Shown one piece after another: positions 57,150 to 64,000 of a stretch of DNA of 64,000 nucleotides. Under the pieces are notes generated by a model. It was not told where the DNA came from, searched no databases, and saw nothing but the letters and a program-made list of their open reading frames with translations. The stretch is taken from assembly GCF_011806565.1 (NCBI RefSeq), contig NZ_JAATOP010000002.1, positions 248,001 through 312,000 of the forward strand, in the 5' to 3' direction. Positions within the stretch are counted from its first letter, which is position 1; every line of letters starts with the position of its first letter. The stretch comes from Marivivens donghaensis (GTDB taxonomy: Bacteria > Pseudomonadota > Alphaproteobacteria > Rhodobacterales > Rhodobacteraceae). Position numbers and translations under genes: made by a program.

Positions 57150-58334
57150 TCAGACGCCTGCTTTGACGATCGCTTCGGCCAGAAGCGGAACCGTCTCCAC
57201 GTTCAGGCCCGCAATGTTCATGCGGCTGTCGCTGACCATGTAGATACCACTGTCGGCACGCATCTGTTCGACCTTTTCGGGCGTGGTGCCGATCTGGCTG
57301 AACATACCGCGGTGCTTTGCGATGAAGTCGAAGCGGTCGGTGTTGGTCAGGCGCCTCAGTTCGTTGGCCAGCTGTGTACGCAGACCGAGCATGGTGTTGC
57401 GCACCTCTTCCAGCTCTGCTTCCCAGTCGGCGCGCAGCGCGTCGTCGTTCAGAATGGTCGCCACGATGCGGGCACCGTGGTCCGGCGGGAACGAGAAGTT
57501 CTGACGGTTCAGGAATTGGAGCATACCCTGAGCCAGCTTCGCCTGAGCCTCGTCACGGGCGATGGTCATCAGGGCGCCGGTGCGCTCGCGGTAGATACCG
57601 AAGTTCTTGGAGCACGAAGCAGCGATGATGCACTCGTCAACGCCCGCAGCAACCAGACGGGTTGCCTGAGCGTCGGCGTCCAGACCGTCACCGAAACCTT
57701 GGTATGCGATGTCGATCATCGGAACCGCGCCTTTGGCCTTCAGCAGGGCAACGACTTCTTTCCACTGTTCCAGCGTCAGGTTGGCACCGGTCGGGTTGTG
57801 GCAGCAGCCATGCAGCAGAACGACGTCGCCCGCCTTGACGTTGGCGAGGTCGGCCATCATGCCGTCGAAGTCCACATCACGGGTCGCGGTGTCGAAGTAG
57901 GTGTAGGCCGTGTGGCGCATATCCAGATACTTCAGGATCGACAGGTGGTTCGGCCACGTCGGGTTCGACACCCAGACGGTAGCCTGCGGGGTCGCCTTCT
58001 TGATCAGTTCGAAAGCCTGACGGATCGCACCGGTGCCGCCCGGCGTGGTGACGCCCGAAATACGTTCGCGGGCGACAGCACCGTTCAGAACGAGCTTGAT
58101 CATGCCTTCGATGTACATCGGTTCACCGGCGAGGCTGGTGTAGGATTTGCTTTCCTGCGTTTCCCAGATCTTCTGCTCGGCAGCCTTCACAGCGCGCATC
58201 ACCGGTGTCACGCCCTTGGGGTCTTTGTAGACACCAACGCCAAGGTCGATTTTGTCGGTGCGAGGATCCGATTTGTATGCCTGCATCAGCATAAGGATCT
58301 TGTCAGCGGGTTGTTCAGTCAGATGCTCGAGCAT
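57150..58334 (-). CDS. Aromatic/aspartate aminotransferase
   Basis: PLP-dependent class I aminotransferase of 394 residues, the AspC/TyrB fold. It converts aspartate or aromatic amino acids with 2-oxoglutarate. DKIDLGVGVYKDPKG and GCCHNPTGANLTLEQW are family signatures, and ASCSKNFGIYRERTGAL holds the PLP Lys. Start MLEHLTEQPADKILMLM at ATG 58334; an ATG one codon earlier (58337) is equally coupled to the sulfurtransferase stop. Which substrate dominates (TatA/TyrB versus AspC) cannot be read here. Confidence 0.9.
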   Translation of the reverse strand: MLEHLTEQPADKILMLMQAYKSDPRTDKIDLGVGVYKDPKGVTPVMRAVKAAEQKIWETQESKSYTSLAGEPMYIEGMIKLVLNGAVARERISGVTTPGGTGAIRQAFELIKKATPQATVWVSNPTWPNHLSILKYLDMRHTAYTYFDTATRDVDFDGMMADLANVKAGDVVLLHGCCHNPTGANLTLEQWKEVVALLKAKGAVPMIDIAYQGFGDGLDADAQATRLVAAGVDECIIAASCSKNFGIYRERTGALMTIARDEAQAKLAQGMLQFLNRQNFSFPPDHGARIVATILNDDALRADWEAELEEVRNTMLGLRTQLANELRRLTNTDRFDFIAKHRGMFSQIGTTPEKVEQMRADSGIYMVSDSRMNIAGLNVETVPLLAEAIVKAGV

Positions 58335-59200
58335 CATGCGTCTCCGGTTTCGATGGGAAGATCGGCGTACATGCCCCATTCGGACCACGAGCCATCGTAG
58401 AGGGAGTAATCGGTTTTGCCCATGCGTTCGAGCGCAAGGCAAAGCACCGCTGCGGTCACTCCCGATCCGCAGCTGGTGATGGCAGGTTTATCGAGGTTCA
58501 CGCCTGCAGCTTCGAACGTGCGGCGCAGCGCATCGGCATCCTTCATGGTGCCGTCTTCGTTCAGCACGTTGCCGAAGGGCACGTTCTTCGCACCCGGAAT
58601 GTGGCCGGAGCGCAGACCCGGACGCGGCTCTGCGACTTCACCGCTGAAGCGGTTCGCGGCGCGGGCGTCGATGATCTCATGGTCACGCAGCTTGGCAGCG
58701 CGGGCGACCTCGGTCACGTCTTTGATCAGGTTCTTCTGGACGCTCGTCACCATATGGCGGTCGCGGATGACGGGCTCTTCGTCGGTGACAGGGCGGCCTT
58801 CGGCCTTCCACTTGGGGAGGCCGCCATCAAGCACAGCGACACTCTTGATGCCGAACAGGCGGAACAGCCACCATACGCGGGCCGCGCTGAACAGGCCGGC
58901 ACCGTCATAGACAACGACCTGATGGCCATCGCCAACGCCCATGGCGCGCATGCGGCTCATGAACTTTTCGACCGGCGGTGCCATATGCGGCAGGTCCGAG
59001 CGGAGGTCCGAGATTTCGTCGATGTCGAAGAAACGCGCGCCGGGGATATGTTCGGCGGCAAATTCGGCTTTGGGATCGCGGTTGGCGGTCGGCAGGTACC
59101 ACGAAGCATCCAGAACGCGGAGCTCGGGGTCTTTCAGGTGTGCGGCAAGCCACTCGGTCGAGACGAGTGTTTTGGGGTCGTCCTGAAATTGTTGGCTCAT
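58334..59200 (-). CDS. sseA: 3-mercaptopyruvate sulfurtransferase
   Basis: A two-domain rhodanese of 288 residues that transfers sulfur from 3-mercaptopyruvate to thiols or cyanide. The catalytic Cys244 is in SCGSGVTAAV, the CGSGVTA loop typical for mercaptopyruvate specificity rather than thiosulfate. The first domain is structural. Its stop overlaps the aminotransferase start. It is on the minus strand after a 135-nt spacer from smpB, with no clear promoter identified. Confidence 0.92.
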   Translation of the reverse strand: MSQQFQDDPKTLVSTEWLAAHLKDPELRVLDASWYLPTANRDPKAEFAAEHIPGARFFDIDEISDLRSDLPHMAPPVEKFMSRMRAMGVGDGHQVVVYDGAGLFSAARVWWLFRLFGIKSVAVLDGGLPKWKAEGRPVTDEEPVIRDRHMVTSVQKNLIKDVTEVARAAKLRDHEIIDARAANRFSGEVAEPRPGLRSGHIPGAKNVPFGNVLNEDGTMKDADALRRTFEAAGVNLDKPAITSCGSGVTAAVLCLALERMGKTDYSLYDGSWSEWGMYADLPIETGDA

Positions 59201-59335
59201 GCGCGGTGCCCCCTCACGATCCGGTCAATCAAATTTCCCCTAACCCCGCAGTATTCGAGACGCAAGGGGAAGCACGCCCCTGCGCCATTTTCGTCAACAA
59301 AAGCTGGGATAAAGCGACATATTGTGAGCAGGTCG

Positions 59336-59812
59336 TCAGACCGAGTGGCGAAGCAGGCGCTGTTTTTGGCGAGCCCAGTCACGCTTGGCGTCCGACTGAC
59401 GCTTGTCGTGGTTCTTCTTACCCTTTGCGATGCCGATCTTCATTTTGATGATCCCGCGATCGTTGAAGTACATCACCAACGGAACGATGGTCATGCCTTC
59501 ACGCTTGGTCGAGTTCCACAGACGCGCCATTTCGCGCTTGCTGACCAGCAGCTTGCGGTGGCGGCGTTCTTCGTGGCCCCATTGGCGTGCGGGCTCGTAG
59601 GGCGCGATGTAGCTGTTGATCAGCCACAGTTCGCCGTTTTCGACCGATGCATAGCTTTCGGCAATATTCGACTGGCCGGTCCGGAGGGATTTGACCTCGG
59701 ACCCCGTAAGAACCATGCCGACCTCAAGGTCTTCCTCGATCGCATAGTCGTAGCGTGCACGCCGGTTTTCGGCGATGACTTTGTAGTTCGTGTTTTCCGG
59801 TTTCTTGGCCAT
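59336..59812 (-). CDS. smpB: SsrA-binding protein SmpB
   Basis: Binds tmRNA and delivers it to stalled ribosomes in trans-translation. It has 158 residues: [65 protein letters not shown] and a basic C-terminal tail ([22 protein letters not shown]) that enters the decoding site. The ssrA tmRNA gene itself is not in the window. It diverges from the channel gene and lies 135 nt from sseA. Confidence 0.96.
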   Translation of the reverse strand: MAKKPENTNYKVIAENRRARYDYAIEEDLEVGMVLTGSEVKSLRTGQSNIAESYASVENGELWLINSYIAPYEPARQWGHEERRHRKLLVSKREMARLWNSTKREGMTIVPLVMYFNDRGIIKMKIGIAKGKKNHDKRQSDAKRDWARQKQRLLRHSV

Positions 59813-59914
59813 AGCGCACCAGATAGGCTGTCACGCGGCTCGCGGCAAGGTGAAGCAAGGGCTGGCGGTGCCCCGTTTCGTGGTTAAAGTTACAAAAAAC
59901 TCCGAGGCAACACG

Positions 59915-60364
59915 ATGATCACCCAAATCCTGATCGGCAGCATCCTGATGGTTCTTTCGATCATCGTGGCCGGCGTGACCTATCTGCTGGCCGAGGCGAT
60001 GGGTGCGCGCCTGACAGGTTGGCTCAACCGCCCGCCGTTCCAGATTAAACTGCTGTCGGTGCTTTCTGCTGCGGCGCTGCTGATCCTCGTGCAGATCTCG
60101 GTGAGCGTTTGGCTGTGGGCGATCACGATGTGGAAGATGGACCTGTTCGCCACACTGGATCAGTCGGTCTATTTTGCGCTGACCTGTTTCACCACGCTCG
60201 GCTTCGGAGACGTGCTTTTGCCTGACGAATGGCAACTGCTTGGCGGACTTGCTGCGACGAACGGGATGGTCAACTTTGGTTTTGCTGCCGGTATGATGGT
60301 TGAAACGATGCATCTCGTCCGCCGCAAGCAGGTCGATGCGAAGGACAAGAGCCTCGAAAGTTGA
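59915..60364 (+). CDS. Two-helix potassium-channel-like protein
   Basis: A 149-residue membrane protein with an N-terminal helix (residues ~5-28), a second helix (~45-70), a pore loop and a final helix (~105-128). The loop contains the selectivity-filter sequence TLGFGD (94-99), Phe in place of the usual Tyr of TVGYGD. It resembles Ion_trans_2 proteins but has no RCK or nucleotide-binding domain. Cation transport is therefore inferred, with ion preference uncertain. It lies alone, followed directly by the convergent transporter gene stop. Confidence 0.7.
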   Translation: MITQILIGSILMVLSIIVAGVTYLLAEAMGARLTGWLNRPPFQIKLLSVLSAAALLILVQISVSVWLWAITMWKMDLFATLDQSVYFALTCFTTLGFGDVLLPDEWQLLGGLAATNGMVNFGFAAGMMVETMHLVRRKQVDAKDKSLES

Positions 60365-61240
60365 TCAGCGGCGACGCACGCGGAGCAGGGTGAACACACC
60401 GCTCCCAACCACGATCAAACTGCCGATCAAAGTGAGCGTTGGAATGCTTTCGTTGAACATCAGCGCGCCGAGGATCGCACCGAAGATCAGGCGCGAATAT
60501 CGCCACGGGGTCACAGTCGCCACGTCGCCGCGACGCATCGCAATGGTTAGCGCGTAGTAACCCATGATGCCGCCGACGATGGCGCAGAAGAGGACGCCCA
60601 GTTCTCCGCCCGACATGGGGACAATGTCGGGATTGAACGACCAGATCAGCGCGCCGGCAATCGACAGCATGGCATAGCCGTTCAGGCCAAGTTGGAAGTT
60701 GGAAAGGCTCGGCGCGGCAGCGCGGGTGGCAAGGTCACGGCCAGCAAAGCCGATCATGCCCGCAACAGCCAGCATCGCGAGGATGTCGAACGTCGCGGAC
60801 CACGGGCGCAAAATCAGCATCACGCCGACAAGGCCGATCATGATCGCGGTCCAGCGCCGCCAGCCAACGGGCTCTTTGAGGAACAGCGCGGCACCCGCGA
60901 CAACGACGAGCGGCGTTGCCTGAAGGATCGCGGTCGCGGTGATGATCGGGATCAGCGTGAAGGATGCTGTGTAGGTGATCCGGCCCATAATCTCGAACAG
61001 GGCGCGGATACGCATCGTTGGGCCGAAGTATTCGCGAGAATACAGCTTCTGGCCCGAGAGTTTGATGAGCACAGCGAAAACAACCATCCCGCTGAGGCCG
61101 GTCATCGTGACGACCTGTCCGAGCGGGAGCGTTTCTGCGCCGAGTTTGAGGAGGGCGTCTTCGATGGCGAACCCCGCCATCGAAGCAATCATGAACAGGC
61201 TGCCGATCAGGTTTTCCCGACCGGATGCCGGCGCGGTCAC
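60365..61240 (-). CDS. DMT-superfamily transporter (EamA)
   Basis: A 291-residue inner-membrane drug/metabolite transporter with about ten hydrophobic segments arranged as two EamA repeats; the second repeat contains [32 protein letters not shown], a typical EamA part. GTG at 61240 overlaps the dapA stop by 4 nt (GTGA), so it is probably co-transcribed with dapA. A lysine or amino-acid efflux role is only suggested by this neighbour. A longer frame from 61330 has no support. Confidence 0.87.
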   Translation of the reverse strand: MTAPASGRENLIGSLFMIASMAGFAIEDALLKLGAETLPLGQVVTMTGLSGMVVFAVLIKLSGQKLYSREYFGPTMRIRALFEIMGRITYTASFTLIPIITATAILQATPLVVVAGAALFLKEPVGWRRWTAIMIGLVGVMLILRPWSATFDILAMLAVAGMIGFAGRDLATRAAAPSLSNFQLGLNGYAMLSIAGALIWSFNPDIVPMSGGELGVLFCAIVGGIMGYYALTIAMRRGDVATVTPWRYSRLIFGAILGALMFNESIPTLTLIGSLIVVGSGVFTLLRVRRR

Positions 61241-62106
61241 AGAAGACCTGCGTGCGCCATGGCTTTCTTGATCAGCTCTTTCGTCCCGTCTTCCAGTTCG
61301 GTCAGCGGCGAGCGGACTTCGGCAGAGCAAAGGTCGAGCAGCGACATCGCGTACTTGGCGCCTGCAACACCCGGTTCGGTGAAGATCGCGTCGTGCAGCG
61401 GCATCAGGCGGTCCTGAAGTTCGAGAGCAGCCGCGAAATCACCGCGCAGGGTGGCTTCCTGAAATTCCGAGCAAAGCTTCGGCGCGACGTTCGCAGTGAC
61501 CGAGATGCAGCCTTTGCCGCCATGAGCGTTGAAGCCCAGCGCAGTGGCGTCTTCGCCCGACAGCTGGATGAAGTCGTGGCCGCAGGTGATGCGGGTGCGC
61601 GGCACGCGGCACAGATCGCCGGTCGCATCCTTGACTGCGACGATCTCGGGCAGCTTGGCAAGTTCGCCCATGGTCGCCGGAGTCATGTCGATGACCGAAC
61701 GACCCGGAATGTTGTAGATAACGATCGGCAGGCCGATCTTGGCGCACTCTTCGAAGTGTACCATCAAGCCGCGCTGGGTCGGCTTGTTATAATAGGGCGT
61801 CACAACCAGCGCAGCGTCAGCGCCAGCATCCTTGGCGGCCTGCACCAGACGAACGGACTCGATGGTGTTGTTCGAGCCAGCGCCGGCGATCACCGGAATG
61901 CGGCCGCCCACCTGTTCGACAACGGTTTTAACAACGAGGTCGTGCTCTTCGTGGCTCAGCGTCGGGCTTTCGCCAGTGGTGCCGACGGGAACGAGGCCGT
62001 GCGAGCCTTGGTCGATGTGCCACTCGACAAGTTTTTTCAGCGTGTCCAGATCCACAGTGCCGTCCTTGAACGGCGTTACCAGCGCGGGCATCGATCCTCT
62101 GAACAT
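61237..62106 (-). CDS. dapA: 4-hydroxy-tetrahydrodipicolinate synthase
   Basis: First committed step of the lysine/diaminopimelate pathway: condensation of pyruvate and aspartate semialdehyde. It has 289 residues as a TIM barrel. Key residues are Thr44/45 (GTTGESPTL), Tyr106/107 (TPYYNKPTQ), Tyr131 (VIYNIPGR) and the Schiff-base Lys159 (VAVKDATGD), all in place. AAGGAAAG precedes ATG 62106; the frame to 62190 is not used. It pairs functionally with dapB, 45 kb away in this window. Confidence 0.96.
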   Translation of the reverse strand: MFRGSMPALVTPFKDGTVDLDTLKKLVEWHIDQGSHGLVPVGTTGESPTLSHEEHDLVVKTVVEQVGGRIPVIAGAGSNNTIESVRLVQAAKDAGADAALVVTPYYNKPTQRGLMVHFEECAKIGLPIVIYNIPGRSVIDMTPATMGELAKLPEIVAVKDATGDLCRVPRTRITCGHDFIQLSGEDATALGFNAHGGKGCISVTANVAPKLCSEFQEATLRGDFAAALELQDRLMPLHDAIFTEPGVAGAKYAMSLLDLCSAEVRSPLTELEDGTKELIKKAMAHAGLL

Positions 62107-62252
62107 AACGTCTTTCCTTGTCGTGTGGTGGGCGTGAGTCGCCCACAGTGAAAACGGGCGGAACCTAGACGGCTTTCCGCCGCTTGCCAAGTTTGTGAGT
62201 TGAGGTTTAGCGCCTCTCCGCTAGGCTTTTAGGCGAGTAGCAGAGAAAAGAT

Positions 62253-64000
62253 ATGGCAAAACGTACATCAATACTGGCCGCGTGTTTTGCTGCGGTCCTT
62301 CCTTTCAACGCAATGGCTCAGGATGCGGTGCTTACCGCAGCCTTCGAAGCCGCATCGGACGACGACTGGGAAGGCGCCTACGGACTGGTCGGCGTCGACC
62401 TTGTGGCGCGTGATGTCGTGACGTGGGAGCGGCTGCGGCGCGGCGAGGGCGACTTCCTCGAATACGTCCAGTTCATCGACAGCCACGAAGATTGGCCGAC
62501 AATGACCCAGCTTCGCGCGCGCGCCGAAGAGGCGATGGCTGACGGTGCAGAGAATGACGTTGTTGTATCCTTTTTTGATGGCGAAGATCCGCAGACCGGA
62601 ACCGGAGCGTTGTTTCTTGTCCGCGCCCTTGTCGCCGCAGGTGAAAGCCAGCAAGCCGCGAAAGTGCTGAGTGACACTTGGGAAACCTACGGCCTGACCG
62701 ACGAGGAGCACGCCCAGTTCGTCGAAGCGTTCGGGAGCCTGCTGGAGCCTTGGCACTGGAAGCGGACCGAGAACATGCTCTGGCGCTGGAAGACGACCGA
62801 CGCGCGCCGGATGCTGCCTTTGCTGGATGACGACCACCGCGCTCTGGCCGAAGCCCGCATCGCGCTGATTTCCAAATCCGGCAACATCGACGAACTTGTC
62901 GATGCAGTGCCTGCCTCGCTCGCCGATGATCCGGGATTGGCATATGACCAGTTCAACTACCTGTCGGATCAGGGCGAACGTACGCTCGCGATCGAGATTC
63001 TGAACAGCCGCACTGACAGCGCCGCTACGCTTGCGCAGCCTTTCCGCTGGTCAGGTTGGCGCCGCTCGCACGCACGTTGGGAAATGCGCGAAGGGCGCTA
63101 TGACAGCGCCTATCGCCTTGCCAGCAAACACTTCCTTACGCCTGACGACGGCGAGCCATACGCCGATCTGGAGTGGCTGGCCGGTTATGTCGCGCTGCGG
63201 TTCCTTGATGATCCGCGCCTCGCGCTTGAACATTTCCGCAAGCTGGAAGCCGCTGTCGATAGCCCGATCTCCGACGGTCGCGCAGGCTATTGGCTGGGGC
63301 GCGCGTATGAAGTGGCGGGTGATCCCGAAATGGCTGCCGTGTCATACCGCGAAGGGGCGGAGCACCAGACGGCATTCTACGGGCTGCTCGCATCGGAAAA
63401 AGCGAACATCCCGCTGGACCAGTCCATCGCGGGCAATGAAACCTTCCCCGCATACGAAGGGTCGGAGCTTGCCGAAAACGAGGTCGTCAAGGCGGCGTTC
63501 ATGTTGCTCGACGCAGGTGAGCGGGGCAAGGCTGTTTCGTTCTTTGCCGAATTGGGGCGCACTCTGGACCGCGAGCAATTGGGCACCATCGGACAAGAGC
63601 TGACCTCCCGAGACGATCCGTTCTTCCTCGTACTGCTCGGGAAAAGCGCTGCCGCGCGCGGGATCATCATTCCCGACCTCTATTTCCCGCTGCATGACCT
63701 GGCGAACATGGACTTACCGGTCGAGCCGGAGCTTGCTCTGTCGATCGCACGCCGCGAATCCGAATTCAATCCGGTTGTTGGTAGTTCGGTCGGCGCGCTA
63801 GGCCTGATGCAGTTGATGCCCGGCACCGCGCAGGATGTCGCGAATGATCTCGGAATTGACTACAGCAAGCCCCGCCTCACGTCCGACTGGCAGTACAACG
63901 CGACGCTCGGCAGCCGGTACCTCGAGATGCTGGAAGAGATGTTCGGCAACACGCCTGTCATGATCGCCGCAGGCTATAACGCCGGTCCGGGCCGTTCGCG
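62253..64000 (+). CDS. Soluble lytic murein transglycosylase (3' end outside window)
   Basis: Slt70-like periplasmic enzyme that cleaves peptidoglycan with 1,6-anhydro ring formation. The reading frame runs from ATG 62253 past the window end; about 582 residues are visible. A signal peptide (MAKRTSILAACFAAVLPFNAMA) is followed by the long alpha-helical superhelix. The catalytic SLT domain begins near 490: ARRESEFNPVV with Glu502, then GALGLMQLMPGTAQ and AGYNAGPGR. A weak ribosome site (AGAGAAAAG) precedes the start. It diverges from dapA. Confidence 0.9.
   Translation, partial: MAKRTSILAACFAAVLPFNAMAQDAVLTAAFEAASDDDWEGAYGLVGVDLVARDVVTWERLRRGEGDFLEYVQFIDSHEDWPTMTQLRARAEEAMADGAENDVVVSFFDGEDPQTGTGALFLVRALVAAGESQQAAKVLSDTWETYGLTDEEHAQFVEAFGSLLEPWHWKRTENMLWRWKTTDARRMLPLLDDDHRALAEARIALISKSGNIDELVDAVPASLADDPGLAYDQFNYLSDQGERTLAIEILNSRTDSAATLAQPFRWSGWRRSHARWEMREGRYDSAYRLASKHFLTPDDGEPYADLEWLAGYVALRFLDDPRLALEHFRKLEAAVDSPISDGRAGYWLGRAYEVAGDPEMAAVSYREGAEHQTAFYGLLASEKANIPLDQSIAGNETFPAYEGSELAENEVVKAAFMLLDAGERGKAVSFFAELGRTLDREQLGTIGQELTSRDDPFFLVLLGKSAAARGIIIPDLYFPLHDLANMDLPVEPELALSIARRESEFNPVVGSSVGALGLMQLMPGTAQDVANDLGIDYSKPRLTSDWQYNATLGSRYLEMLEEMFGNTPVMIAAGYNAGPGRS

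Overview
The window is a continuous piece of an alphaproteobacterial chromosome, most likely from the family Rhodobacteraceae (Roseobacter-type). The reasons are the fairly GC-rich coding sequence, an ECF sigma factor paired with a ChrR-type zinc anti-sigma factor, the DUF3035/BamF-like lipoprotein, the SDHAF4-like DUF1674 protein, and many family-typical neighbourhoods (cinA-GNAT-ompA, rmuC next to chrR, rbfA-truB near dapB). I read about 68 protein genes packed tightly on both strands. Many neighbours share 1 to 4 nt start/stop overlaps, and several convergent pairs have no spacer. No gene-free stretch exceeds 300 bases, and I saw no tRNA, rRNA, CRISPR array, insertion sequence or prophage gene.

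Layout. 1-9.3 kb: the 3' end of ftsK, an RTX metalloprotease, a LolA-like chaperone, a lipoprotein transglycosylase, an AEC transporter, hspQ, methionine sulfoxide reductase, a pseudouridine synthase, an aldehyde dehydrogenase, a 1-Cys peroxiredoxin and an L,D-transpeptidase. 9.4-16.4 kb: the translation/RNA cluster pnp, rpsO, truB, rbfA, interrupted by an RTX protein, a DUF1643 gene and a small acidic protein; then dapB and a DUF1674 gene. 16.5-28 kb: rsmB, heparinase-like, purH, lspA, a BamF-like lipoprotein, two M16 peptidases, mutL and rmuC. 28-32.8 kb: the stress locus chrR-rpoE, divergent from an operon encoding a flavin amine-oxidase-like protein, DUF1365, DUF3833 and a short-chain dehydrogenase. 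32.8-43.4 kb: DUF3775, a dienoyl-CoA-reductase-like flavoenzyme, a LysR regulator, OmpA, GNAT, CinA-like, sfsA, map, a membrane protein, a HAD phosphatase, rsmD and a ferredoxin-reductase-like gene. 43.5-52.5 kb: a Prx5 peroxiredoxin; a minus-strand run mscS-phhB-GNAT-GDPD-ridA-hlyD-prtD that includes a type I secretion exporter; then mlaA-mlaC and a small secreted protein. 52.5-64 kb: a class A PBP, glnK-amtB-glnK2, an aromatic/aspartate aminotransferase, sseA, smpB, a potassium-channel-like protein, a DMT transporter, dapA, and a soluble lytic transglycosylase cut by the window end.

How the genes fit together. The most coherent system is the sigma-E/ChrR locus. In Rhodobacter this pair senses singlet oxygen, and the divergent genes resemble the membrane fatty-acid remodelling (furan fatty acid) genes of that regulon. 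I see promoter-like motifs of the expected form on both strands between them. A second theme is cell-envelope work: peptidoglycan enzymes, lipoprotein handling (LolA-like, LspA), lipid transport (MlaA/MlaC) and a type I exporter that could serve the RTX proteins. A third is nitrogen sensing (two PII proteins around AmtB). The rest is mostly core housekeeping.
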